A stretch of DNA of 41,776 nucleotides, from NCBI GenBank assembly GCA_029259725.1, contig JAJDER010000177.1, positions 1 through 41,776 of the forward strand, given 5' to 3'. The position numbers and the translations under genes were made by a program. The DNA is from Planctomycetota bacterium. Lineage in GTDB: Bacteria > Planctomycetota > B15-G4. How positions within the stretch are numbered: the stretch's first letter is position 1; every line of letters starts with the position of its first letter. The notes under the pieces were generated by a model, which worked only from the letters and a program-made list of their open reading frames with translations, was not told the origin of the DNA and searched no databases. Shown piece by piece: positions 6,824 to 16,045 of this stretch.

Positions 6824-8989
6824 TCAGCTCTCGAGACCGAAGGCCCACTCCAGCCGCGGGCGGAAGCGCCGCAGCCGCAGCGCGTTGCCGACCACCAGCA
6901 GGGAGCTGGCGGCCATCGCGGCGGCGGCCAGCGGCGGATGCACGACGCCGGTGGCCGCCAGGGGCAGCGCGACGATGTTGTAGGCGAAGGCCAGCACGAG
7001 GTTCTGGCGGATGATGCGGTAGGTCGCGCGCGACAGCTCCAGGGCCGTCGCGCAGCGCGCCAGGTCCCCGCGCACGAGCACGATCGGCGCGGCGGCCCGC
7101 GCGACGTCGGTCGCTCCGCCGACGGCGATGCCCACGTCCGCGGCGGCCAGCGCGGCCGCGTCGTTGGTGCCGTCGCCGACCATGCCCACGCAGGAGCCCG
7201 CGGCGGACAGAGCCCGCACGCGGTCGGCCTTGTCCCCGGCGCTCTCACCGGCATGGACCTCGGTGATGCCGGCGAGTGCGGCGATGGTCGCGGCCGCCCC
7301 GGCGTGGTCGCCCGTCGACATGATCGGTCGGACGCCCATGCCTTCGAGGATGCGCACGGCTCGGGTCGTCGTGGGTCGGATGCGGTCGGCGATGCCGAGC
7401 ACGAGCCGCGCCTGTCCGTCGAGCACGACCACGGCCAGGGACCAGCCCCGCGCACCGAAGGTCCGCTGGGCCGCCACGGTCGCCGTCAGGTCGAAACCGC
7501 GGCCGGTCAGCCACGCCGGCGAGCCCACCGCCACGGTGCCTCCGTCCGCGAGACGTGCGGCCACGCCACCCCCGCCGGCCTCGACGCCGGCCAGATCGAG
7601 GGCCGGGAGCTGGAGCCCACGTCGTTCGCACTCGGTGCGGACGGCCGCTGCCAGAGGGTGGCCCGAGGCCGTCTCCGCCGCGCCCGCCGCGGCCAGGGCA
7701 CGTTCGGCGAGCGCCGTCGCCGTGGCGACGTCCTCGCCGGCGGGCACGAGCACTTCGCGCCCCTCCACCAGCGGTTCGCCCACGGTCAGCGTGCCGGTCT
7801 TGTCCATGACCAGGACGTCCAGCCGCGCGGCCAGCTCGAAGACCGCGGCGTCGCGCACGAGCACGCCCAGCGCGGCCGCGCGTCCGGTGCCCACCTGCAC
7901 CGCAGTCGGCGTGGCCAGCCCGAGCGCACAGGGGCAGGCGACCACGAGCACCGCCACGGCCCACAGCGGCTCCCCGCTCATGAACCAGGTGAGCGCGGCC
8001 AGCACCAGCACCAGCGGCGCGAACACGCCCGAGATGCGATCCGCCAGGCGCTGCACCGGCGGCTTGCTGCCCTGGGCCTCGGCAACCAGGCGCACCATGC
8101 CGGCCAGCACCGTCGCCGCCCCGACCTCCGTGGCGCGCAGCTTGACCGCGACGCCGCCGGCGTTGAGCGTGCCGCCCACCACGCGGTCATCGAGCCGCTT
8201 GAAGATCGGGAGGCTCTCCCCGGTCAGCAGCGACTCGTCGAAACCGCTGGCGCCCTCCACGATCACGCCGTCGGCGGGCGCGGCCTCACCGCCGGCCACG
8301 AGGCAGGTGTCGCCGACCACGACCTCGTCGGCCGGGATGCTCTGCTCGAACCCGTCGCGCAGCACGCGCGCGCGTCCCTCGGCCCGGCTCGCCAGCGCGT
8401 GCAGGGACGCCGACGCAGCCCGTCGCGCCGATTCCTCGAGGGCGCGGCCCACGAGCACGAAGGTGACGATCATCGCCGGCACGCCGAAGGACCCGGCACC
8501 GGTCGTGGTCCACTCGTGCAGGGCGAGCCCGAACGCCGCCGCCGAGCCCGTCGCGACCAGGGTGTCCATGGCCGCACGCCCGCGCAGCGCCAGCTTCAGC
8601 GCCTGGGAGAACAGCGCCCGGCCCGGGCCGATGAGCAGCAGGCCGGCCGCCAGGGCCGCCAGTTCCGCCGAGTTCCAGACCATGGCCAGCCACGTGACCA
8701 GCAGCAGCGCCGCCGCCACGACTGCGCGTCGCCGCGCGGGTCGGTCCCGTTCTTCCGCGAACAGCGCATCCAGCGACGAGGCCGTGCTGGGCAGCCCCTC
8801 GTAGCCGAGGTCGGCGATGGCCGTGATCACCTGGGCCTCGGTCACGTTGCCGGTGACGGTGGCCGTGCGCGTGGCGAAGTTCACACTCGCGTGCTCGACG
8901 TCCGGCAGGCGCGACAGGCCCTGCTCGATGGTCGCCGCGCAGCCGCCGCAGGTCATGCCGCGCACGGGGACGACCAGGCGGTCGCTCAC
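6824..8989 (-). CDS. copA: Cu(+)-exporting P1B-1 ATPase CopA
   Basis: A 721-aa heavy-metal P-type ATPase that pumps Cu+ (or Ag+) from the cytoplasm at the cost of ATP. One N-terminal HMA domain has GMTCGGC at about residues 14-20. TGES of the actuator domain, the CPC transport motif (about residues 351-353), DKTGTLT (Asp near 395) and GDGTNDAAAL are intact. The last two helices carry A-F-A-Y-N and M-A-A-S-S, the pair that defines the Cu+ subgroup. It starts with GTG seven bases after the stop of the upstream membrane-anchored protein, so both are likely one transcript. No CopZ chaperone or CueR-type regulator is seen nearby. Function is confident; the metal is by motif. Confidence 0.95.
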   Translation of the reverse strand: MSDRLVVPVRGMTCGGCAATIEQGLSRLPDVEHASVNFATRTATVTGNVTEAQVITAIADLGYEGLPSTASSLDALFAEERDRPARRRAVVAAALLLVTWLAMVWNSAELAALAAGLLLIGPGRALFSQALKLALRGRAAMDTLVATGSAAAFGLALHEWTTTGAGSFGVPAMIVTFVLVGRALEESARRAASASLHALASRAEGRARVLRDGFEQSIPADEVVVGDTCLVAGGEAAPADGVIVEGASGFDESLLTGESLPIFKRLDDRVVGGTLNAGGVAVKLRATEVGAATVLAGMVRLVAEAQGSKPPVQRLADRISGVFAPLVLVLAALTWFMSGEPLWAVAVLVVACPCALGLATPTAVQVGTGRAAALGVLVRDAAVFELAARLDVLVMDKTGTLTVGEPLVEGREVLVPAGEDVATATALAERALAAAGAAETASGHPLAAAVRTECERRGLQLPALDLAGVEAGGGGVAARLADGGTVAVGSPAWLTGRGFDLTATVAAQRTFGARGWSLAVVVLDGQARLVLGIADRIRPTTTRAVRILEGMGVRPIMSTGDHAGAAATIAALAGITEVHAGESAGDKADRVRALSAAGSCVGMVGDGTNDAAALAAADVGIAVGGATDVARAAAPIVLVRGDLARCATALELSRATYRIIRQNLVLAFAYNIVALPLAATGVVHPPLAAAAMAASSLLVVGNALRLRRFRPRLEWAFGLES

Positions 8990-8996
8990 GTCGGTG

Positions 8997-9728
8997 TCAC
9001 CGGTCCTCGGACGCCTGCAGGTCCGCCGCCGCCCGCCGCGCCTGCTTGGTCGTCGCGACGAGCTGGTTGATGTTCAGGTACAGCGGCTCCAGGCTGAGCT
9101 GCACACCGCCCTCCATCAGGCCGTCGGCGCGGCGGCCCATGACTTCCATCGCGGTGTCGGTCACGGCGCGGTCGAACTCGCCCAGGACCTCGTCGAGCGG
9201 GGCGATGTTGGGCAGGAACGACATGGCTTCGTAGCCCTTCGAGAGGTTGTCGTAGAAGCCTCGCAGCGGCTCCAGTTCCGCCGGGCCGAGTCCGGCACCG
9301 ACGCGCTGGAGAGCGGCCCACATGATGCGCGTGTAGTGGCTGAACTCGGTGGGACCCATCTCGACCACCGCGAGTTCGTCGGCCAGGTCCATCAGGCTCG
9401 GTTCCGAGCCCAGCTTCATCTTGATCGCTTCGAGGGCTCCGAGCTCGCGCTCCTCGGTCTCCGTGCGGAAGGCCTCGTCGCGGCTCCGCTGGCGGGCCCC
9501 GACGGCGATCCGCGCGTCGAGCATGGCGGCGAAGCGGTCGGCGTTGAACGTCTCCTCGGCGTCGGCGCTGAACGGGAAGTCGTCATCGAGGACGACGAGT
9601 TCCTCGGCGCCGGCCTGGGAGCGCTCCTGGGACTCCATGATCTGGGGTCCGAGTTCGTAGGCGAGGTAGGCGAACCCGGCCAGGACCAGGACGAGGAGGA
9701 CACCGCAACCGATCAGGACCTTCTTCAT
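8997..9728 (-). CDS. Membrane-anchored protein of unknown function upstream of copA
   Basis: A 243-aa protein beginning MKKVLIGCGVLLVLVLAG, one N-terminal transmembrane or uncleaved signal segment (about residues 4-28). A mainly helical, charged domain follows, presumably periplasmic. I do not recognise the family. There are no Cys/His/Met clusters that would suggest metal binding. Its stop is 7 bp before the copA GTG, so it is almost certainly co-transcribed and may serve the exporter or just share the promoter. TACCCT on the minus strand ends exactly 7 bases before the ATG and there is no Shine-Dalgarno sequence, so the mRNA could be leaderless. Confidence 0.8.
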   Translation of the reverse strand: MKKVLIGCGVLLVLVLAGFAYLAYELGPQIMESQERSQAGAEELVVLDDDFPFSADAEETFNADRFAAMLDARIAVGARQRSRDEAFRTETEERELGALEAIKMKLGSEPSLMDLADELAVVEMGPTEFSHYTRIMWAALQRVGAGLGPAELEPLRGFYDNLSKGYEAMSFLPNIAPLDEVLGEFDRAVTDTAMEVMGRRADGLMEGGVQLSLEPLYLNINQLVATTKQARRAAADLQASEDR

Positions 9729-9735
9729 GGCCGCG

Positions 9736-9741
9736 AGGGTA
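9736..9741 (-). promoter_or_regulatory. TANNNT box 7 bp before the ATG at 9728
   Basis: The minus strand reads TACCCT, then seven bases, then ATG. This is the spacing expected when +1 coincides with the start codon. No -35 is obvious and no ribosome binding site is present. Confidence 0.4.
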
Positions 9742-9779
9742 GCGGGCCCTCGCCGGACCCCGCAAGCGCTCGGGATGGC

Positions 9780-12251
9780 TCAGCGGTGGCCCGCATCCGG
9801 TCGCTCCCTCAGGCGCGGCAGGAAAGCGGCCGGGTTGTTGACCGCCGCGGGCCCGTGGCGGTCCTGCAGGGAGACCAGGTACGGCTGCCACCAGTGCCAG
9901 CTGTCGGAGCCGAAGCGGATCGGCTTGCTCGAGTGCTCGAGCATCTGCTTGTAGTACGGGTAGACCCGATCCACCGCCGCATGGTCGTCTATCACGGTGG
10001 CCGCCGTGGCCAGGGCGCCGGGGATCCACTGGTTGGTCCCGAGGGGCTGCCAGGTCTCGCCGTCGAAGGCGGGATCCGAGAGCGGCATGGCGGCGATGAA
10101 GCCGACCCCGCGGTAGGCCGAGAGGATGAACTCGGTCAGGTCCGCGAGCATGGGCGGCACGAGCGGATCGGCCGTCTCGCTCCAGTACGAGCACAGGCCG
10201 TACATCGCCACGGCGACCATCCACGGCGCTTCGGATTCGTCGTCGGCGATGTGCCGGTTGTCGGGCTTGTTGCGGTGGAAGTACTTGATCTCGCCCTTGC
10301 CGCGCTCCTCGTCGGCGCGCCGCACCATCTGGGCCGCGGCATCGATGTAGCGCTCGTCGCCGGTGACGCGGTAGCAGTGCACCAGCGCGCGCAGGGTCCA
10401 GCCCGTGGTGCGCCCCGTGTGCAGGAAGCCGAAGGGCATCACCCAGCGCCAGGTCAGCATCGCCTCGCCGGCGGAACGCATGGCGTCCCGCGCGAGCCAG
10501 CTTCCGGTCAGGCACCAGAGCTCGTAGACGTCGTCGAGCGTCATGTGCTCGGGGTCGAAGCCGTTGTAGCCGTGGCCCTTGCCCGGCAGGCCGTCCTTGT
10601 AGCGCTTGAAGCGGCCCTCCATCTCGGCGCGGCCGAGGCGTCGGTCGGGGCTCTCGTTCGGGTGCGGCGTGCCTTCGTAGAGGTTGGCGCGGGGGAACTC
10701 GTCGGCGTCGAACCCCTCGATGTGGAACGGGCGCTGATCCATGGCGTGCCACGCGCGGGCGCGCGAGAGCTTGAACAGGTCCTCGCGACCGGACTGCGCC
10801 CACTCCAGGAACACCGAGAGCCGGTTGCGCGGCGACCCGGTGCTGTGCGTGTTCTTGGTGCGGAACTCGCCCCAGTCGATCCAGCCCCCTTCGCTCTGGG
10901 GCAGGTCCACCTTGCCCCGGGTCTGGCCGCGGTCGGGGACGTGGAACAGGCCGAGGTCGCCCCAGGCGCCGCTGGCCGCGATCTCGGCCGGGTCCAACGT
11001 CGGATGCTGGCGACGCAACTCCACCAGCATCAGCTCGCGTCCGGCGCGTCCGGTGTCCGGGGCGAGGTCGAAGCGAAAGGTCTTGCGCGTCGCATCGTCG
11101 AGCCAGTACTCGCGATTCTCCATGGCCGGCAGGAAGCCGAGCCGCAGCGTGCCGTCGGTGTCGAGGGCCAGGCGCGTGGGCCAGTTCTCGGCCGACTCGA
11201 CCAGGCGCACATACGTGCTGCCCACAGCGGTGCCGCCCCCAGCGGTGATCACGCCGGCCCAGAGGTCGTCGGTCGGCGTGCGCGGGGCGTTGATCTTCTC
11301 CCCGTCCACGCGCCAGGGTCCGGCGGCCCGCTTCACCTGCGTGCTGGTGAAGCGCTGCCCGCTCTCGAACCAGCCCGCGGGCAGGTCCAGGCCGCGCTCC
11401 CCTCGCGGGAAGTCACCCAGCAGCTCGTAGCTCTTGAAGGCCAAGGCGCCCGGGGGCTCGTCGAGCGGCGTGTTCTCGAGCGTCCACTCGACGTGGGCGA
11501 GGGGCTGCCCGGCCTGGATGTGGAGCAACGCGGTGAAGGTGTGGAAGGGGATCGACAGGCCTTCGTCGGTGTCGCGCAGGTGCTTGCCGCGCAGCTTCAG
11601 GCACAGGCGTACGGGCCCGGTCTCGAGCACCTCGATCGAGTCGGGATCGACGACGGCGCTGTAGGTGAAGCCGAAGCGATCCGTGAGCCGTGCGTGCAGA
11701 CCGAGCACGCGCGAGGCCTGTCCCTCGCCGTCGGAAGCGGGACGGTACACCTGCCAGCGACGGCCGTCGCTGGCGTCGATGACCTCGCCGCCCGCCACGC
11801 TGAAGGGATCGACACCGGGTGGGAGCGTCTGATCGAGGCCCACCGCGAGGCGCACTTCCTCGCGCGCCGCGAGTTCGAGCGCCGTGTCGATCAGCGCATG
11901 GCGCACCGAGCCGTCGGGCCACCGCACCAGCATCCGCGCCTGGCAGGGCAGCGCCGTGCCATCGTCCTCGCGCCAGACGCGCAGGTCGGCCACGTCGGTG
12001 ACCGTGCCGCGGGCGAGGGGGACGCCGAAGCTGGTGCCGAACCGCGCCTGGAAGACGTTGGTCGTCTCCTGGACGGTGGCGTGCACCAGGGCGACGCCCT
12101 GCGCCGATGCGCCTCCGAGTCCGAGGATCGTCACCAGGAGCACCAGCAGCCCGAGCGTCCCGCGCCCGAGCGTCCCGCGCGCACGCGTCGCCGCGGCGTG
12201 GGGCCGAGGGTATGGTGAGCCCTTGCCGGCGTGGCAGCAGAGACGACGCAT
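9780..12251 (-). CDS. Secreted RIFT-barrel (PcRGLX/YetA-like) protein
   Basis: An 823-aa protein from the ATG at 12251. A basic N-terminus, a hydrophobic core (LGLLVLLVTILGLGG) and ASA-Q form a signal peptide with a long n-region. The first mature domain (F-G-V-P-L-A-R-G ... R-W-P-D-G-S-V-R-H) has the look of the RIFT-barrel N-domain of exo-rhamnogalacturonan-lyase (PcRGLX) and YetA-like proteins. The C-terminal third, with repeated W/Y-rich helices, looks like an alpha/alpha toroid as in polysaccharide lyases and glycosidases. That suggests cleavage or binding of a uronate- or rhamnose-containing polysaccharide. It is divergent from a GH2 gene whose start is only 19 bp away, so one small region controls both. 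The frame upstream of 12251 overlaps the GH2 gene and is not used. The family is tentative. Confidence 0.75.
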   Translation of the reverse strand: MRRLCCHAGKGSPYPRPHAAATRARGTLGRGTLGLLVLLVTILGLGGASAQGVALVHATVQETTNVFQARFGTSFGVPLARGTVTDVADLRVWREDDGTALPCQARMLVRWPDGSVRHALIDTALELAAREEVRLAVGLDQTLPPGVDPFSVAGGEVIDASDGRRWQVYRPASDGEGQASRVLGLHARLTDRFGFTYSAVVDPDSIEVLETGPVRLCLKLRGKHLRDTDEGLSIPFHTFTALLHIQAGQPLAHVEWTLENTPLDEPPGALAFKSYELLGDFPRGERGLDLPAGWFESGQRFTSTQVKRAAGPWRVDGEKINAPRTPTDDLWAGVITAGGGTAVGSTYVRLVESAENWPTRLALDTDGTLRLGFLPAMENREYWLDDATRKTFRFDLAPDTGRAGRELMLVELRRQHPTLDPAEIAASGAWGDLGLFHVPDRGQTRGKVDLPQSEGGWIDWGEFRTKNTHSTGSPRNRLSVFLEWAQSGREDLFKLSRARAWHAMDQRPFHIEGFDADEFPRANLYEGTPHPNESPDRRLGRAEMEGRFKRYKDGLPGKGHGYNGFDPEHMTLDDVYELWCLTGSWLARDAMRSAGEAMLTWRWVMPFGFLHTGRTTGWTLRALVHCYRVTGDERYIDAAAQMVRRADEERGKGEIKYFHRNKPDNRHIADDESEAPWMVAVAMYGLCSYWSETADPLVPPMLADLTEFILSAYRGVGFIAAMPLSDPAFDGETWQPLGTNQWIPGALATAATVIDDHAAVDRVYPYYKQMLEHSSKPIRFGSDSWHWWQPYLVSLQDRHGPAAVNNPAAFLPRLRERPDAGHR
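12211..12216 (+). promoter_or_regulatory. Candidate -10 box for the GH2 gene
   Basis: TATGGT (five of six to TATAAT) would start transcription near 12223, leaving about 48 nt before the GTG at 12271. No good -35 is visible. It lies inside the signal-peptide codons of the divergent gene. Confidence 0.3.
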
Positions 12252-12270
12252 TCGCGTGGGAGTCCTTTCG

Positions 12271-15200
12271 GTGGGAGAGAGCATCGTCGGCTTCGGTCGC
12301 CTCACCGTCCATGCCGTGCTCGTGACGATGTGGTGCGTGCCGCTGGCCGTGGCGTGCGGCCCCGCGGTGGAGGATCCCGAACCGCCCGCGGCGGCGGTGG
12401 TCGCGCCCGGTGACGAGACGGCGACGTCGGCGGCGGACCTGGACGGCGTCACGACGATCTCCCTGGCGGGCGAGTGGTTGCTCGTGCCCGACCCCGGAGC
12501 CGTGGGCGTCGACGCGGGCTGGCTCGAGACGCTCACCGCGGGGGCGATGCCCGAGGACCTGCCCGTGGGCCCCTTCCACGTCGCGGTGCCCGGCCCGCTC
12601 GAGGCCCCGCGCCCGCTGGCGACCTACGACGGCGTGGTCTGGTACGCGACGGACGTGGAGTTGCCCGCGGTGCCCGACGGCGCCGCGCTGGACCTGTTGT
12701 TCGTGCAGGCCAACTACGCTGTGGACGTCTGGCTGGATGGTGAGTCGATCGGGCGGCACGAGGGCGGGTACGGGCCCTTCGCGTTCCGCTTGCTGGGCGA
12801 CGCGGGCAACCTGGGACCGTTCCCCCGCGCGAAGGCCGCCGTGACGCCGCGTGGCTGGACGCCGGGCACCCATCGCCTCGTCGTGCGCCTGCTCGATCCC
12901 GGCGGCGTGCTCACCGACGGGTTGACGCTCAAGACCACGCCGCACGCCAAGGAGAGCTGGTACCACAACTACGGCGGGTTGCTGAACGACGTGGCCTGGC
13001 GCGTGGTGCCGAGGGGCTCGGCTTCGTGGTGGAGTCACGCAGGCTCGGGCCGACAGTGGTTCAGCTTCCAGTTCCCCACCAGGGGGCGCCCGACTCTCGA
13101 GGTGGCGCTGTTCGACGGCGCGATGGCGGCCGAGCGAGGTCTCTGGACCTTCGACCTCGATGGCGAGATCGAGGACGGTCTGTTCCGCGGTTCGTTGACG
13201 ATCACGCCGGATGCCTTGACCGCCGGAGGACACCCCGGGCCCGAGCGCCTCATCGCCGACGGTCTCGAGCTTCCCACGTGGAGTCCGGAGTCACCGCGCC
13301 TGCTGCGGCTCGAAGTCCGGTCGGGGGGACGGCTGATCGGATCGACGCGTTTCGGTCTGCGGGCCGTGGACCTCGGGCCGGGTGGTTTCCTGCTCAACGG
13401 AGAGCGCCGGGTACCCAAGGCGGTGCTCTACCAGCCCCACCACACCGGGCTCGGCGGCGTGGCGCCGAGCGACGAGGAGTTGCACACCGAGGCCGCGGCG
13501 ATCAAGGCCGCCGGGTTCGACCTCGTGCGCGTGCACGTCCGCCCGGCGCACCCCGCCTTCCTCGAGGCGTGCGACGAGATCGGGCTCATGGTGCTGCAGG
13601 AGCCGGCGATCGGATGGGTCGACGATGACCTCGCCCTGCCGGAACGCCTGAGCGAGGAAGTGCGCTGGATGTTCCGCCGCGACGCGCACCATCCCAGCCT
13701 GGTCATGTGGGGCTTCCTGAACGAGATGAGTGGCAAGGCCTATCGGCACGTCGATCGGCTCTTCAGGGATGTCGCCCCGTTTCCGGCGCGCCCCGTCCTC
13801 GAGGACTCCGGGGGCTTCGTCGGCGGCGGTCGCTACTCGGTCGAGCCGGACCCACGGGCCCTCGCGCCCATGGTCGACGAGCACTTCTATCCGCCGTACC
13901 CGCTGCCGCCCGACGAGCGCGCGCGCATGGCGACGATCCGCGAGCCGTCCGGCGGCCCGGTGTTCGCGTCGGAGTTCGGCTTCGGCACGCGGCTCGACGC
14001 GCTGCGCGTGGCCGAGGAGTTCCGCGCGCGCGACATCTGGAGCGAGGAGCGTGTGCTCTTCGAGGGCATGGCCGGCGCGGAGCGGCGTGCGAGCGAGGCC
14101 CGCGCGGCGTGGGAGCATCTCGCCGCCGACGCGGAGGCTTCTGACCGCGCATGGCTCGCGGGTGCGCAGGCGCTGCAGGCCGACGCGGCCGAGGACATGA
14201 TCGAGGCGTTGCGCGCCAACCCCGAACTCGACCTGCTCTGCTACACGCAGTGGCGCGCGGTGAGCCACGAGTCCAGCGCCGGGTTGGTCGCGCCCTTCGG
14301 TGAGGAGCGACCGGCGTACGCGCGCATGCCGCACGCGCTGAGAGCCCTGCAGGTGTCGATCCATCCGGCGCGCCCGTCGGCGGTGCGCGGCGACGTGGTC
14401 GACTGGCAGGTCACCGTCGTCAACGACACCGGGGCCGCCGTGACCGGCGAGTTGCGCATCCCCTACCGCACACGCCACGGCGACGTCGGCACGGGCAGCG
14501 TGGTGGTGTTGCCGAGCCGGGACTTCCCGCCCGGCGTGACCTCGCTGGTCGAGCCGGTCCCCGTGAACGCCGGTCGCCACGTCGCGCGCGCGCAGCTCTG
14601 GAGCGTCGACGAGAAGGGTGGCGCGACGATGCTCGACGAGAGTTTGCAACGCGCGGTGGTCGTGACCGAGACGGGCCCGAGGTCGTGGCGCTTCGCCACG
14701 CCAGACACCGGCACGGGCGCCGACGCCGAGATCACGGCCACGCCCTCCGGTGACGGCGTCGACGTGCTCACGGCGGCAGCGATCGCCGTCTGGATTCCCG
14801 ACGGTGATGCGACCGCCACCGCCTTCGCCCACGCTGCCGGCTTCCGCGTGGTCTCCGGCCCGAACCCCGAGGACGCTCCGGCCGACGCGCCCCTCGTTGC
14901 CCTCGTCGCCGATCCCGAGGGCCTGCTCGACGCCGTGCCCTTCGAGACCGTGCTGCGCCTCTGGCACCACGTGCGCCACGGCGGCGCCGCGATCCTGCTG
15001 CCGTCCAACCCCGCCGGCACCGAGCTCGGCCGCATGCTCGGGGCGGCGCGCGGGGTGCGCACGCTGACCGCGCTCCCGGTCGAGGTCCACGTCGCCCGCG
15101 CGGCCGGCAACTTCATGGGCCGCGTGCACGTGGCGCGCTGGTCGGGCGAGTCCTGGCATCGCACGCTCGTGCCCGAGGGCGCGCCGGCGCCGCTGCAGCA

Positions 15201-16035
15201 GGTCGTGGGCGAGTTCGCGGAAGTGCCGGTCCATGCCGACCTCCTGCGCCGCGGTGACGAGGCGCTCTCCCCGCTGGCGCTGATCCCGGAGCCGCTGCCC
15301 GCGGGGGCGCGCCCGGGCATCCTCACCCTCGGCCATCTCGGCGATCGTCTCGGGGCGCCGCTCGTCGACGTGCCCTTCGGCACCGGCGTCTTCCGCCTGA
15401 TCGGCCTGCCGTTGCTCGATGCGGTGGCCGGGGAGCCCGACCCGCTGCGCAGCCGGACGCTCGCGGACCTGATCGCGTCCGCCGCGGCCGAGGTGGCTGC
15501 GGGGGCTCCGGAGGCTGCCGGGGCTGCCGCCCGTCCGGCCTTCACGCCGCCGCCGCCCGCGCTGTCCCAGCCGCTCGCCCAGGCGGTGAAGCTCGTCGGT
15601 CGCGCCGTGGCCCTGGCCGACCGCGCCAGCCCCTACGTGCCCGGCGAGCCGCTGCCGATGCACGTGCTCGTCGCGCTGCAGGCCCGCAACCGCGGCCTGG
15701 CCGCCCTGTTGGACGGCAGGCTGGGCGAGGCGGCCCCGCTGATCCAGCAGGCGGTCCTGGAGGCGTGGGACGACGAGACCAGCAACTTCATCGCCGGCGA
15801 GAGCCGCGTGCTGTTCGGGCTCCAGCAGCTGCTCGAGGCCGGAGCCCGCGAAGACTGGGACCTGGCCTACGAGGTGCTGGAGATGTGGTCCCGCGCCATG
15901 GGATTCTGGTTCGGCGACGACCGGGCCACCGCGTTCGGCTGGATCGGCCGTGCCGAGCTGCTGCTGCGCACGGAGCGTGGCGAGGACTTCCTGCCGTCCG
16001 TGGACGCAGGGGCCATCGAGATCGAGGACCGCTGA
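12271..16035 (+). CDS. Glycoside hydrolase family 2 lipoprotein
   Basis: A 1254-aa enzyme. From the GTG at 12271 (GGGAG eight bases upstream) the N-terminus is a signal ending in the lipobox L-A-V-A-C, so it is probably a membrane-anchored lipoprotein. GH2 modules follow in order: a sugar-binding jelly roll (Y-D-G-V-V-W-Y ... N-Y-A-V-D-V-W-L-D-G), an Ig-like domain, and a TIM barrel beginning F-L-L-N-G-E-R-R. The acid/base glutamate is in G-F-L-N-E (about E485) and the nucleophile in F-A-S-E-F-G (about E568), so it should be active on a beta-galactoside, glucuronide or mannoside. About 650 further residues hold an Ig-like domain, a Rossmann-like region resembling the amidotransferase-like ends of large GH2 proteins, and a helical tail. 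GC-rich antisense frames were ignored. It is followed closely by a lipoprotein and a sulfatase-fold gene. Confidence 0.88.
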   Translation: MGESIVGFGRLTVHAVLVTMWCVPLAVACGPAVEDPEPPAAAVVAPGDETATSAADLDGVTTISLAGEWLLVPDPGAVGVDAGWLETLTAGAMPEDLPVGPFHVAVPGPLEAPRPLATYDGVVWYATDVELPAVPDGAALDLLFVQANYAVDVWLDGESIGRHEGGYGPFAFRLLGDAGNLGPFPRAKAAVTPRGWTPGTHRLVVRLLDPGGVLTDGLTLKTTPHAKESWYHNYGGLLNDVAWRVVPRGSASWWSHAGSGRQWFSFQFPTRGRPTLEVALFDGAMAAERGLWTFDLDGEIEDGLFRGSLTITPDALTAGGHPGPERLIADGLELPTWSPESPRLLRLEVRSGGRLIGSTRFGLRAVDLGPGGFLLNGERRVPKAVLYQPHHTGLGGVAPSDEELHTEAAAIKAAGFDLVRVHVRPAHPAFLEACDEIGLMVLQEPAIGWVDDDLALPERLSEEVRWMFRRDAHHPSLVMWGFLNEMSGKAYRHVDRLFRDVAPFPARPVLEDSGGFVGGGRYSVEPDPRALAPMVDEHFYPPYPLPPDERARMATIREPSGGPVFASEFGFGTRLDALRVAEEFRARDIWSEERVLFEGMAGAERRASEARAAWEHLAADAEASDRAWLAGAQALQADAAEDMIEALRANPELDLLCYTQWRAVSHESSAGLVAPFGEERPAYARMPHALRALQVSIHPARPSAVRGDVVDWQVTVVNDTGAAVTGELRIPYRTRHGDVGTGSVVVLPSRDFPPGVTSLVEPVPVNAGRHVARAQLWSVDEKGGATMLDESLQRAVVVTETGPRSWRFATPDTGTGADAEITATPSGDGVDVLTAAAIAVWIPDGDATATAFAHAAGFRVVSGPNPEDAPADAPLVALVADPEGLLDAVPFETVLRLWHHVRHGGAAILLPSNPAGTELGRMLGAARGVRTLTALPVEVHVARAAGNFMGRVHVARWSGESWHRTLVPEGAPAPLQQVVGEFAEVPVHADLLRRGDEALSPLALIPEPLPAGARPGILTLGHLGDRLGAPLVDVPFGTGVFRLIGLPLLDAVAGEPDPLRSRTLADLIASAAAEVAAGAPEAAGAAARPAFTPPPPALSQPLAQAVKLVGRAVALADRASPYVPGEPLPMHVLVALQARNRGLAALLDGRLGEAAPLIQQAVLEAWDDETSNFIAGESRVLFGLQQLLEAGAREDWDLAYEVLEMWSRAMGFWFGDDRATAFGWIGRAELLLRTERGEDFLPSVDAGAIEIEDR

Positions 16036-16045
16036 GGAGGCGACC

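Noticed and set aside
12252-12536. N-terminal extension of the RIFT-barrel protein frame up to 12536
   Set aside because: It overlaps the signal and first codons of the divergent GH2 lipoprotein and is low-complexity Ser/Thr/Pro. The ATG at 12251 gives a signal peptide.
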